Of a DNA stretch of 56,233 nt, positions 42,981 through 51,300 are shown piece after piece. The number at the start of each line of letters is the position of its first letter. The first letter of the stretch is position 1. Under the pieces are notes generated by a model that did no database searches, was not told where the DNA came from, and saw nothing but the letters and a program-made list of their open reading frames with translations. The translations under genes were made by a program, and so were the position numbers. This DNA comes from Hydrogenophaga sp. (GTDB lineage: Bacteria > Pseudomonadota > Gammaproteobacteria > Burkholderiales > Burkholderiaceae_C): assembly GCF_018780075.1 (NCBI RefSeq), contig NZ_JADMKB010000059.1, positions 1-56,233 on the forward strand. The letters run 5' to 3'.

Positions 42981-43059
42981 CGATTCAGCGCTGGGCCGCC
43001 CCAAGCTGAATCAGCCCCCGCGGGGGGCAACGACCCGCGCAGCGGCGGAGTGTGGGGGT
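42981..43059 (-). repeat. Intergenic repeat, family A copy 4
   Basis: Minus orientation: GGGCCGCCCCAAGCTGAATC, CCCCCG-CGGGGGG, GCAACGACCCGCGCAGCGGC, GGAGTGTGGGGG. Begins one base beyond the DMT gene start. Confidence 0.8.
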
Positions 43060-43060
43060 A

Positions 43061-43167
43061 TCGATCCGGCGCTGGGCCGCCCCAAGCTGAATCAGCCCCC
43101 GGGACCGGTGAGCGCCGGAACCCTTCCCTGCGCCGGGGCAACGACCCGCAGAGCGGAGTGTGGGGGT
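43061..43167 (-). repeat. Intergenic repeat, family A copy 5, with insert
   Basis: Minus orientation, adjoining copy 4. Carries the expanded core (GAACCCTTCCCTGCGCCGGGG) like copy 3. Ends six bases before the pmbA stop. Confidence 0.75.
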
Positions 43168-43173
43168 CATGCC

Positions 43174-44601
43174 TTAGCTGCCCGCCACCTTCATCTTGTT
43201 GATCAGGATCGAGCCCACGGTCTTGGCGCCGTAGTTGTAGGCGTCGGCGCCCACGGCCTCGATGCCCTGGAGCATGTCCTTGAGGTTGCCCGCGATGGTG
43301 ATCTCGTGCACCGGGTAGGCGATCACGCCGTTTTCCACCCAGTAGCCCGAGGCGCCGCGCGAGTAGTCGCCGGTCACGTAGTTCACGCCCTGCCCCATCA
43401 GCTCGGTGACGAACAGGCCGCGACCGAGCTTCTGCAGCATGGCCTTGAGGTCGTCGCCCGGCTGGGTCAGGCGGCTGGTGAGCGTGAGGTTGTGCGAGCC
43501 ACCGGCGTTGCCCGTGGTGCGCATGCCGAGCTTGCGCGCCGAGTAGGTGGAGAGAAAGTAGCCCAGCACCTTGCCCGCGCTGAGCACCTTGCGTTTGACG
43601 GTGCGCACGCCTTCGTCGTCAAACGGCGAGCTGCCCTTGCCGTTGATCACATGGGGGTCTTCGACGATGTCGAGGTGTTTCGCCATCACCCGCTTGCCCA
43701 GGCTGTTGTTCAGGAAGGTGGTCTTGCGGTACAGCGCACCGCCGCTCGTGGCCTGCACGTAGGCACCCAGCAGACCGGCGGCCAGCGGTGACTCGAACAG
43801 CACCGGGCATTCGGTGGTGGCGATCTTGCGGCCGTTCAGGCGCGCGAGCGTGCGCTCGGCGGCGTAGCGGCCCACCGCCTCGGGGCTGGCGAGGTCTTCG
43901 GGCGAGCGCATCGAGCTGTACCAGTGGTCGCGCTGCATGTTGGCACCCTTGCCGGCGATCGGCGCCACCGACAGGCTGTGGCGCGAGCTGGCGTAGCCGC
44001 CGCTGAAGATGCCGGGCTTGCCGCGCTCGCCGCCGCGCATGTGGGCGGTGAAAAAGTGCGACTGCTGGGCCGACACGCCGGCGCCTTCGCTGTTGCTGAT
44101 CTTCTTGCTGGTGGCGAAGGCCGCGGCCTCGCAGGCCAGCGCGATGCGCAGCGCCTCTCCGGAGTCGATCGCCCAGGGGTGGAACAGGTCGAGGTCGGGG
44201 TAGCTGTCGGCGATGTCTTCGGGGTCGGGCAGACCGGCCACCGGATCTTCGGCGGTGAAGCGCGCGATGTCGTAGGCCGCCTGCACCGTCTGGCGCACGG
44301 CAGCGGGTGAAAAATCGGAGGTCGAGGCGTTGCCGCGCTTCTGCCCCAGGTACACCGTGACGCCGAGCGACTTGTCGCGGTTGCGCTCCACATTCTCCAG
44401 CTCACCCTTGCGCACCGACACGCTCAGGCCGGCGCCTTCGGACACCTCGGCCCCGGCGTCGGTGGCGCCCAGCTTTTTGGCATGGCCCAGCGCGAGGTCC
44501 ACCAGCTCCTCGAACTGGCTGCGTGCGTACTGGAAACCGGCGAGCGGCTGGCTGGCGGTGGAGGAAGGGGCTTGGGACGGGGTGTTGGGGGCTTTTTTCA
44601 T
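43174..44601 (-). CDS. pmbA: Metalloprotease subunit PmbA/TldE
   Basis: 475 residues of the TldD/TldE family. It pairs with TldD to form a protease that matures modified peptides (such as microcin B17) and degrades CcdA in E. coli. Recognised by IVEDPHVINGKGSSPFDDEG and YSARKLGMRTTGNAGGSHN (shown in parts), near the C-terminus. TldE itself lacks the zinc-binding motif of TldD. ATG at 44601; no good ribosome site. It is divergent from yjgA, the same pairing as in E. coli. Confidence 0.94.
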   Translation of the reverse strand: MKKAPNTPSQAPSSTASQPLAGFQYARSQFEELVDLALGHAKKLGATDAGAEVSEGAGLSVSVRKGELENVERNRDKSLGVTVYLGQKRGNASTSDFSPAAVRQTVQAAYDIARFTAEDPVAGLPDPEDIADSYPDLDLFHPWAIDSGEALRIALACEAAAFATSKKISNSEGAGVSAQQSHFFTAHMRGGERGKPGIFSGGYASSRHSLSVAPIAGKGANMQRDHWYSSMRSPEDLASPEAVGRYAAERTLARLNGRKIATTECPVLFESPLAAGLLGAYVQATSGGALYRKTTFLNNSLGKRVMAKHLDIVEDPHVINGKGSSPFDDEGVRTVKRKVLSAGKVLGYFLSTYSARKLGMRTTGNAGGSHNLTLTSRLTQPGDDLKAMLQKLGRGLFVTELMGQGVNYVTGDYSRGASGYWVENGVIAYPVHEITIAGNLKDMLQGIEAVGADAYNYGAKTVGSILINKMKVAGS

Positions 44602-44696
44602 GTCGACGGCTATGATACTTGCCGGTCTCCTTTTTTGTTTTCTCACCCACGCCCCCTTCCCGCAACGCAATCGGCACGGTCGTTCAGGCCAGCGCA

Positions 44697-44762
44697 GAAC
44701 CGGCTTTGCCGGGCTGCAGCTGGCGCCCCCGGAGGGGGTGACGCCGCAGGCGGCGCGGGGGT
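44697..44762 (+). repeat. Intergenic repeat, family B
   Basis: GAACCGGCTTTGCCGGGCTG, CCCCCGGAGGGGGTGACG, CCGCAGGCGGCGCGGGGG. Fills the gap between pmbA and yjgA. Confidence 0.6.
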
Positions 44763-44774
44763 GTTCATATCCAG

Positions 44775-45434
44775 ATGTCCCGCAAACCCACCAAAGGCTA
44801 CTTCGTCCGTGGCCAGTTCGTTGCCGAGGGCAGCGAACTCGACCTGGAACTCAAGCGCGAGCTCAAGGGTTCGGTCGACATGAGCAAGACCGACCTGAAA
44901 AAAGAGAGCGACCGCCTCCAGTTGCTCGGCGAAAACCTGCTCACGCTCAACGCCGGCCTCATGACCCGCCTGATCGAGACGCAGGGCCTGTCCGAGAAGC
45001 TGATCGATGCCGTGGCCGATGCCAAGCGCATCACCAACTTCGAAGGCCGGCGCCGCCAGATGCAGTTCATCGGCAAGCTCATGCGCAAGCTCGATGACGG
45101 CGTGATCAGCGCCATCGAAGCCGCGCTCGAAGAACAACGCAAGCCATCGGCCCAGGCCACGCTGGCGCTGCACCAGGCCGAACAATGGCGCGACAAGCTG
45201 ATCGCCGACGACGATGCCCTCACCCGCTGGCTCGAGCAGGACCCGGCGGCCGACGTGCAGCACCTGCGCGCCCTGATCCGCCAGGCGCGCAAGGACGCGC
45301 AGGCCGTGACCGAGCGCCCCGGCGAGGCCCTGCGCCACGGCAAGGCCTACCGCGACATTTTCCAGATCGTGCGCACCGCGCTCACGCCCAACGACGCATC
45401 GGCCAGCGACGCCGAAGAACCGCAAGGGGACTGA
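44775..45434 (+). CDS. darP: Ribosome biogenesis factor YjgA (DarP)
   Basis: 219 residues of DUF615. Recognised by the all-helical charged fold: LKRELKGSVDMSKTDLKKES, VADAKRITNFEGRRRQMQFI, LIRQARKDAQ. It associates with the late 50S precursor in E. coli and helps its maturation. Next to pmbA as in E. coli. ATG at 44775. Followed by mog with a 3-base gap. Confidence 0.92.
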   Translation: MSRKPTKGYFVRGQFVAEGSELDLELKRELKGSVDMSKTDLKKESDRLQLLGENLLTLNAGLMTRLIETQGLSEKLIDAVADAKRITNFEGRRRQMQFIGKLMRKLDDGVISAIEAALEEQRKPSAQATLALHQAEQWRDKLIADDDALTRWLEQDPAADVQHLRALIRQARKDAQAVTERPGEALRHGKAYRDIFQIVRTALTPNDASASDAEEPQGD

Positions 45435-45437
45435 GCC

Positions 45438-46022
45438 GTGACCGAGAACCGCTCCCCCGCGCCGGTGCGCATCGGCATCGTCTCCATCAGCGACCGCGCC
45501 AGCAGCGGCGTGTATCAGGACAAGGGCCTGCCCGCGCTGCAGGACTGGCTCACGCGCGCGCTGAAAAACCCCATCACCTTCGAGCCGCGCCTCATCCCCG
45601 ATGAACAGGCGCGCATCAGCGAGACCCTGATCGAGCTGGTGGACGCCGGCTGCGCGCTGGTGCTCACCACCGGCGGCACCGGCCCGGCCAAACGCGACGT
45701 GACGCCCGAGGCCACGCTGGCGGTGGCCCACAAGGAGATGCCCGGCTTTGGCGAACAGATGCGCCAGATCAGCTTGGCCTTCGTGCCCACGGCCATCCTC
45801 TCGCGCCAGGTGGCGGTGATCCGCGACCAGAGCCTGATCATCAACCTGCCGGGCCAGCCCAAGGCCATCGCCGAGACGCTGGAAGGCCTGAAAAACGCCG
45901 ACGGCAGCCAGAAGGTCAACGGCATCTTCACGGCCGTGCCGTACTGCATCGACCTGATCGAAGGGCCTTACCTTGAAACCAACGATCAGGTCTGCAAGGC
46001 CTGGCGACCCCGGACGAAGTAA
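45438..46022 (+). CDS. mog: Molybdopterin adenylyltransferase
   Basis: 194 residues, MoaB/Mog fold. Activates molybdopterin by adenylation before molybdenum insertion. Motifs: IGIVSISDRASSGVYQDKGLPA near the start (in part), LVLTTGGTGPAKRDVTPEAT, and GFGEQMRQISL; LINLPGQPKAI. GTG at 45438 is the start, three bases after the yjgA stop, so translation is probably coupled. It should supply the cofactor for NasA among others. Confidence 0.93.
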   Translation: MTENRSPAPVRIGIVSISDRASSGVYQDKGLPALQDWLTRALKNPITFEPRLIPDEQARISETLIELVDAGCALVLTTGGTGPAKRDVTPEATLAVAHKEMPGFGEQMRQISLAFVPTAILSRQVAVIRDQSLIINLPGQPKAIAETLEGLKNADGSQKVNGIFTAVPYCIDLIEGPYLETNDQVCKAWRPRTK

Positions 46023-46095
46023 CCCCCTGCGCCGCTTCGCGTCTTCCCCCGGTGGGGGACGCACCTGGTGGCCCGGCGAAGCCGGTTCCACGGGT
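46022..46095 (+). repeat. Intergenic repeat, family B
   Basis: CCCCCTGCGCCGCTTCGCG, TCCCCCGGTGGGGGACG, GGCCCGGCGAAGCCGG. Fills the gap between mog and the FKBP gene. Confidence 0.55.
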
Positions 46096-46130
46096 GCCCA
46101 CGAAGAAGGCATTTCACTCTGAGACCTCTC

Positions 46131-46607
46131 ATGAAAATCACCAAAGACACCATCGTCACCATCACCTTCCGCGCCACCGATGCTCAGGGCAAGTTGCTGG
46201 AGGACGGCAAGGAGCCGCGCGCGTACCTGCATGGCGGCTACAACAACACGCTGCCGGGCATCGAAAAGGCCCTGGAAGGACAGGAGAAGGGCTTCGCCGC
46301 CACCCTGGCGCTGCCGCCCGAAGACGCCTTCGGCGTGCGCGACGAGAGCCTGGCCACCAGCATCCCCAAGAGCGAGTTCCCGCCCGGCGTGAAGGTCGGC
46401 GGACAGCTGCAGGGCGTGGACGACCAGGGTCGCCAGCAGGTGTTCACGGTCATGAAGATCAAGGGCGACACGGTGCTGCTGGACGGCAACCACCCGCTGG
46501 CGGGGCAGACGCTGCACTTCGCGGTCAAGGTGGTGGACGTGCAGGCGGCGTCGGCCGAAGAAGTGGCCCACGGCCACGCGCACGGTGCCCACGGGCACCA
46601 CCACTGA
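46131..46607 (+). CDS. slyD: SlyD-like FKBP peptidyl-prolyl isomerase
   Basis: 158 residues. FKBP domain interrupted by the SlyD insert-in-flap chaperone domain (LPGIEKALEGQEKGFAATLAL; PPEDAFGVRDESL), followed by a short His-rich tail (HGHAHGAHGHHH) that can bind nickel or other metals. It aids folding and, in E. coli, hydrogenase maturation. ATG at 46131. Confidence 0.9.
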   Translation: MKITKDTIVTITFRATDAQGKLLEDGKEPRAYLHGGYNNTLPGIEKALEGQEKGFAATLALPPEDAFGVRDESLATSIPKSEFPPGVKVGGQLQGVDDQGRQQVFTVMKIKGDTVLLDGNHPLAGQTLHFAVKVVDVQAASAEEVAHGHAHGAHGHHH

Positions 46608-46633
46608 ACGTCGCCGGCACACTGCGCTCCCGC

Positions 46634-48475
46634 TTGCGCGCCTTCATCGATTTCCCTGACACCGCCCCACAGGCGGTGCCCGGTGGCCGGCTTCGCACCA
46701 GTTTCGGCGATCCCATCGAGGTGATCGAGGCCTGGACCATGGCCGAGGTGCTGCCAGCCCTTGAACGGGTTCAGGCCCGGGCGGGTGCCGGGCGCTGGTG
46801 CATCGGCGGCCTGTCCTACGAGGCCGCGCCGGCCTTCGACGCCTCGCTGCCCGCGCACGCGCCCGACCCCGATTGGCCCCTGGTGTGGTTCGGGGTGTAC
46901 GGGGCCCCGCTGGCCGCCCCCATCCCCTTGTCGGACACGCCCGGCACGGCCCACTGGACCATGCACGAGCCCCGCGCCCACTACCTGGCGCAGGTGGAAC
47001 ACGCGCAGCAGGCCATGGCCGCTGGCGAGGCCTACCAGATCAACCTGACCACGGCGCTGACGGGCACGCTCACCGGCGAGCCATCGGCCTGGATGCGCGC
47101 GCTGCGTGAGCGGCAACCCGAGGGCTACCTGCTGTGGCTGGACGGCGGGCAGCGCCATGTGCTGAGCGCCTCGCCCGAGCTGTTCTTCGACTGGCAGCCC
47201 GATGCGCTGGGCGGTCGGCTGAGCTGTCGCCCGATGAAAGGCACCGCCGGCCGGGAGGCCGACCCGGCCCTGGACGCCGCCGCCCGCGAACGCCTGCTGG
47301 CCAGCCCCAAGGAGCGCGCCGAAAACGTCATGATCGTGGACCTGCTGCGCAACGACCTGAACCGCATCGCGCGGCCGGGCTCGGTGCGGGTGGACCGGCT
47401 GATGGAAACCGAAGCCTGGCCCTCGGTCTGGCAGATGACCTCCAGCCTTTCGGCCCAGGCCCACGCGGGCACCACGCTCGCCGACGTGTTCCGCGCCCTC
47501 TTCCCCTGCGGCAGCATCACCGGCGCCCCCAAGCGGCAGGCCATGCGCTGGATTGAGCGCCTGGAGTCGGGCGCCCGGGGCATCTATTGCGGCGCGCTGG
47601 GCGTGGTCCGCCCCGGCGGGCACGCCACCTTCAATGTGCCGATCCGCACCCTGACACTGCAGCGCACCGCCACCACCACCGATTGGCAGGCCCGGTACGG
47701 CGTGGGCAGCGGGCTGACCGTCTACGCCGATCCGTCGGCCGAATGGGACGAACTGATGACCAAGAGCCACCTCCTGCACCGGGTCAGCGAGCCCTTCAGC
47801 CTGCTGGAAACCCTGCGGCTGGAGGAAGGCACCTACTGGCTGCTGGAGCGCCATCTGCAACGGCTCCAGGACAGCGCCCGCCATTTTGGCAACCCCTGTG
47901 ATCGCCCGGCGCTGCGCGAGCGCCTTGCACGGCTGGCGGAGGGCCATGGGCACGGCCTGTGGCGCGTGCGCCTGACCCTGGACGCCCGGGGCGGGATCGA
48001 CGCGCAGGCCTTCCCCATGACCGGAACCGCCCAGCCGGTGCGCGTGGCGCTGGCGCCCGAGCCCCTGGCCACAGGCGGCGGGTTGCGGGAATTCATCCGG
48101 TACAAGACCACGCGGCGCGCGCACTACGAGGCGCTGGCCCCCACCGACCCTGGCGTCTTCGACCACCTGCTGCTCAACGAGCGGGGGGAGATCACCGAAT
48201 TCACCCGAGGCAACGTGGCGGTGCGGCTGAATGGGGTCTGGCTCACCCCCGCGCTGTCCAGCGGGCTGCTGGCGGGCACCTACCGTGCCGAGTTGCTGGC
48301 CGAAGGCAGCCTCCAGGAGGCCGTGCTCACCCTCGGGGACCTGGCCCGATCAGACGGCCTGGCCTTCTACAACGGCCTGAGGGGATGGCTGTCCGCGGAG
48401 ATGGTGGCGAACAGACAGGCGCCACCAGCCACCGCCGCGCCGCGGCCCGACCGCGGTCACTTGCCCACCAGCTGA
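46634..48475 (+). CDS. pabBC: Fused aminodeoxychorismate synthase I / lyase (PabB-PabC)
   Basis: 613 residues. PabB part (about 1-390) converts chorismate and ammonia to aminodeoxychorismate; motifs QINLTTALTG, SPELFF, CRPMKGTAGR (the PabB-type PMKGT rather than TrpE PIAGT) and DLLRNDLNRIARPGSV. The PabC part (about 400-610) is the fold type IV PLP lyase (LLNERGEITEFTRGNV, TPALSSGLLAGTYR) that yields p-aminobenzoate for folate. Start: no ATG fits before 46739; TTG at 46634 is chosen because PabB proteins begin about here; a CTG at 46604 would overlap the slyD stop. Its 3' end overlaps cysE by 19 bases. Confidence 0.9.
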   Translation: MRAFIDFPDTAPQAVPGGRLRTSFGDPIEVIEAWTMAEVLPALERVQARAGAGRWCIGGLSYEAAPAFDASLPAHAPDPDWPLVWFGVYGAPLAAPIPLSDTPGTAHWTMHEPRAHYLAQVEHAQQAMAAGEAYQINLTTALTGTLTGEPSAWMRALRERQPEGYLLWLDGGQRHVLSASPELFFDWQPDALGGRLSCRPMKGTAGREADPALDAAARERLLASPKERAENVMIVDLLRNDLNRIARPGSVRVDRLMETEAWPSVWQMTSSLSAQAHAGTTLADVFRALFPCGSITGAPKRQAMRWIERLESGARGIYCGALGVVRPGGHATFNVPIRTLTLQRTATTTDWQARYGVGSGLTVYADPSAEWDELMTKSHLLHRVSEPFSLLETLRLEEGTYWLLERHLQRLQDSARHFGNPCDRPALRERLARLAEGHGHGLWRVRLTLDARGGIDAQAFPMTGTAQPVRVALAPEPLATGGGLREFIRYKTTRRAHYEALAPTDPGVFDHLLLNERGEITEFTRGNVAVRLNGVWLTPALSSGLLAGTYRAELLAEGSLQEAVLTLGDLARSDGLAFYNGLRGWLSAEMVANRQAPPATAAPRPDRGHLPTS

Positions 48476-49227
48476 TTCAGTTTCTCCGCCTCAAAGCAGT
48501 CGCTGCGCGCCGCGTCCGACGGCACACAGTCGCCCTTCTGCTGTTTCGAGAGGGTTTCAATCGCCTGCCACAGCAGCGTGATCTGGTGATCCTGGCCCGC
48601 AGCGCTGTCGATCAGGCCACGCATGGCTTGCGACAGCGGGTCGTCTTCCTGCGTGATGCCGTAGGCCTGAAACTTCGGGTTCGCCTCGGTCACATCGGCG
48701 CTCTCGCCGGATTTGCTCGGGATGATGCGGGCCGGGATGCCCACCGCCGTGGCACCCGGGGGCACCGGCTTGATCACCACCGCGTTGCTGCCGATCTTGG
48801 CGCCGTCGCCCACCACGAAGCCCCCCAGCACCTTGGCGCCCGCGCTCACCACCACGTTCTTGCCGAGCGTGGGATGGCGCTTGGTGCCTTTGTAGAGGGA
48901 GGTGCCGCCCAGCGTGACGCCCTGGTAGATCGTGCAGCCGTCGCCGATCTCGGCCGTCTCACCCACCACCACGCCCATGGCGTGGTCGAAGAACACGCGA
49001 TCCCCCACCTTGGCGCCGGGGTGGATCTCGATGCCGGTCAGCCAGCGCGCGACGTGCGAGATGAAACGCCCCGGCCACTTGAGACCGTTCGTCCAGCACC
49101 AGTGCGCCGGGCGGTGCAGCCAGACAGCGTGCAGGCCTGGGTAGCAGGTGATGACCTCCCAGGTGCTGCGGGCCGCGGGGTCGCGATCGAGGACGCACTG
49201 GATGTCGGAGCGGAGTCGGGCGAACAT
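48457..49227 (-). CDS. cysE: Serine O-acetyltransferase
   Basis: 256 residues. Transfers acetyl from acetyl-CoA to serine, the first step to cysteine. N-terminal helical region (MFARLRSDIQCVLDRDPAAR) and left-handed beta-helix of hexapeptides (IEIHPGAKVGDRVFFDHAMG, VVVGETAEIGDG; YKGTKRHPTLG). ATG at 49227 starts the helical part. Its tail overlaps the convergent pabBC end. It follows trmJ after 31 bases on the same strand. Confidence 0.93.
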   Translation of the reverse strand: MFARLRSDIQCVLDRDPAARSTWEVITCYPGLHAVWLHRPAHWCWTNGLKWPGRFISHVARWLTGIEIHPGAKVGDRVFFDHAMGVVVGETAEIGDGCTIYQGVTLGGTSLYKGTKRHPTLGKNVVVSAGAKVLGGFVVGDGAKIGSNAVVIKPVPPGATAVGIPARIIPSKSGESADVTEANPKFQAYGITQEDDPLSQAMRGLIDSAAGQDHQITLLWQAIETLSKQQKGDCVPSDAARSDCFEAEKLNQLVGK

Positions 49228-49258
49228 GGGGTCTTGTTTTTGGAATCGGGCGGCCAGT

Positions 49259-50011
49259 CTATCGCTTCGCTTGCGCAGCGGTTTGCAGCATGGCCTTGGC
49301 GACACCACGCAGGATGTGGATTTCTTCTTCGGTCGGTGCAGCGCGGTTGAAGAGCTGGTTCAGGCGCGGCATGAGCTTCTTGGGCGCCTCCGGGTCGAGA
49401 AAGTCCACCGCCACCAGCGCCTGCTCCAGGTGCTGCAGCATGCCGGCCAGGGCCTTGGCGTCGGCCAGCGGACGCTCGGGTGTGCTGGCGGTCTGCAAGG
49501 TGTAGCCACCCAGCGCCTGGCGCCAGTCGTAGGCGATCAACTGCACGGCGGCGGCCAGGTTGAGCGAACCGAACGACGGATCGGTGGGGATGGAGAGGCA
49601 GCTGTGGCAGCGGTACACGTCTTCGTTGCGCATGCCGAAGCGCTCGGAGCCGAACAGGAAAGCCACGCCGCCGGGGCGGGTGGGCACGGGCGTTTCGGGT
49701 GTGCCCAGCAGCGCAGCGAAGTGCTCGCGCGGCTGCCGCGTCGGCGGGCCGAAGTCGCGCGGCGTCATGGCCGTGGCGCACAGGTGGTCCATGCCGTCGA
49801 GGGCTTCGTCCAGCGTGTCCACGATGCGCGCCTTGTCCAGCACGTCGTTGGCGCCGCTGGCGCGCTGGATGGTTTCTTCGCGCCGCAGCACATTGGCCCA
49901 GCGCGGCGCCACCAGCACCAGGTCGTCAAAGCCCATCACCTTCATGGCGCGCGCGGTACCGCCCACGTTGCCGGCGTGGCTGGTCTGGATCAGGATGAAT
50001 CGAGAACGCAT
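49259..50011 (-). CDS. trmJ: tRNA (cytidine/uridine-2'-O)-methyltransferase TrmJ
   Basis: 250 residues of the SPOUT class. Methylates the 2'-O of nucleotide 32 in several tRNAs. Recognised by SHAGNVGGTARAMKVMGF, VAFLFGSERFGMRNEDV and SFGSLNLAAAVQLIAYD (the trefoil-knot SAM site). ATG at 50011. Divergent from suhB, as in E. coli. Confidence 0.94.
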   Translation of the reverse strand: MRSRFILIQTSHAGNVGGTARAMKVMGFDDLVLVAPRWANVLRREETIQRASGANDVLDKARIVDTLDEALDGMDHLCATAMTPRDFGPPTRQPREHFAALLGTPETPVPTRPGGVAFLFGSERFGMRNEDVYRCHSCLSIPTDPSFGSLNLAAAVQLIAYDWRQALGGYTLQTASTPERPLADAKALAGMLQHLEQALVAVDFLDPEAPKKLMPRLNQLFNRAAPTEEEIHILRGVAKAMLQTAAQAKR

Positions 50012-50017
50012 ATGAAT

Positions 50018-50057
50018 CCCCCCGCGCCGCTTCGCGTCACCCCCAGGGGGCCCACAC
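50018..50057 (+). repeat. Intergenic repeat, family B
   Basis: CCCCCCGCGCCGCTTCGCG, CACCCCCAGGGGGCCC. Lies between trmJ and suhB. Confidence 0.55.
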
Positions 50058-50065
50058 CAGCCGCC

Positions 50066-50089
50066 CGTCCTGAGCTCGTCGAAGGGCGG
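50066..50089 (-). repeat. 24-bp repeat upstream of suhB
   Basis: Contains CCTGAGCTCGTCGAAGGG. The reverse complement recurs at 51218-51241 with one mismatch. Such CTGAGCT/TCGAAGG elements are widespread intergenic repeats of beta- and gammaproteobacteria. Confidence 0.7.
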
Positions 50090-50252
50090 TTCTGCGGTGT
50101 GTGCTGGCAGTGCACGCTCGCCGGAAAGGGGTTTGGTGTGTTGAACCGGTAAAATCCTCGATTGTCGCCGCCCTGCATCGCCTGGGGCCCAGCCTCCCGC
50201 TCTTCCACTGTCACGCGAGCAGCCCCCGCTGCCGCGCAAAGGTTTACAACCC

Positions 50253-51179
50253 ATGTCGTCCACACTCCACCCCATGCTCAACGTGGCCATCAAGGCCGCC
50301 CGTACCGCCGGTACCATCATCAACCGCGCCGCGCTGGACGTGGAGTCGGTCCGGGTCTCTGCCAAGCAGACCAACGATTTCGTGACCGAGGTGGATCACG
50401 CGGCCGAGGCCGCGATCATCGACACCCTGCTCACCGCCTACCCCGACCACGCCATCTGGGCCGAAGAGTCGGGCCGCCGCCCGGGCAAACACGGCGGCGC
50501 GGACCATGTCTGGATCATCGACCCGCTGGACGGCACCACCAACTTCATCCACGGCTTCCCGGTCTATTGCGTGAGCATCGCGCTCATGGTGGGCAACAAG
50601 CTGGAACAGGCCGTGGTGTACGACCCGAGCCGCAACGACCTCTTCTGCGCCACGCGTGGACGCGGCGCCTACATGAACGACCGCCGCGTCCGCGTGGCCA
50701 AACGCATCGCCATGCGCGACTGCCTGATCTCCACCGGCTTTCCGTTCCGTCCGGGCGACGCCTTCCAGACCTACATGCAGATGCTGGGCGACGTGATGCC
50801 CAAGTGCGCCGGCGTGCGCCGCCCAGGCTCGGCCGCGCTCGACCTGGCCTATGTGGCCGCGGGCTTCACCGACGGTTTCTTTGAAATGGGCCTGTCGCCC
50901 TGGGACGTGGCCGCGGGCGCGCTGCTGGTCACCGAGGCCGGTGGTCTGGTGGGCAATTTCACTGGTGAGGCCAATTTCCTGGAGCAGAAGGAATGCCTGG
51001 CCGCCAACCCCAAGATCTACGGCCAGCTGGTGGGCATCACCGGCAAGTACAGCAAGTTCGCCAGCGCCGGCGAAAAAGCGTCGCTGCGCCAATCCTCGGC
51101 GGCGGCCCAGCCCGACGCTGCCGGCGACGACAAGCCCGCCGACGACACGCCCCCCTCGGAGTCCACCGCGCCGTTCTGA
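50253..51179 (+). CDS. suhB: Inositol-1-monophosphatase, SuhB type
   Basis: 308 residues. Metal motifs [24 protein letters not shown] and the C-terminal [15 protein letters not shown] form the Mg-dependent phosphatase site. In E. coli SuhB also binds the rRNA antitermination complex and the AA-rich box. The C-terminal tail (about 35 residues; [15 protein letters not shown]) is low-complexity and probably disordered. Divergent from trmJ. Confidence 0.94.
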   Translation: MSSTLHPMLNVAIKAARTAGTIINRAALDVESVRVSAKQTNDFVTEVDHAAEAAIIDTLLTAYPDHAIWAEESGRRPGKHGGADHVWIIDPLDGTTNFIHGFPVYCVSIALMVGNKLEQAVVYDPSRNDLFCATRGRGAYMNDRRVRVAKRIAMRDCLISTGFPFRPGDAFQTYMQMLGDVMPKCAGVRRPGSAALDLAYVAAGFTDGFFEMGLSPWDVAAGALLVTEAGGLVGNFTGEANFLEQKECLAANPKIYGQLVGITGKYSKFASAGEKASLRQSSAAAQPDAAGDDKPADDTPPSESTAPF

Positions 51180-51210
51180 GCCTTCCACCGAACGTGACCA
51201 CCCAGGGCGC

Positions 51211-51296
51211 CGCCGGGCCGCCCTTCGACCAGCTCAGGACGGACGATCAGTGCCGACCCCCTCGATGGGGTCGCGCGAAGCGCGGCGGGGGCGCTT
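51211..51296 (+). repeat. Intergenic repeat, family B, with 24-bp element
   Basis: GCCGGGCCGCCCTTCGACC, ACCCCCTCGATGGGGTCGCG, AAGCGCGGCGGGGGCG. The 24-bp element at 51218-51241 is inverted relative to the one at 50066. Confidence 0.6.
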
Positions 51297-51300
51297 CACT

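Noticed and set aside
41871..43167. Composite transposon around the DMT gene
   Set aside because: No transposase gene or target duplication is visible; I report the repeats only as a possible recombination unit.
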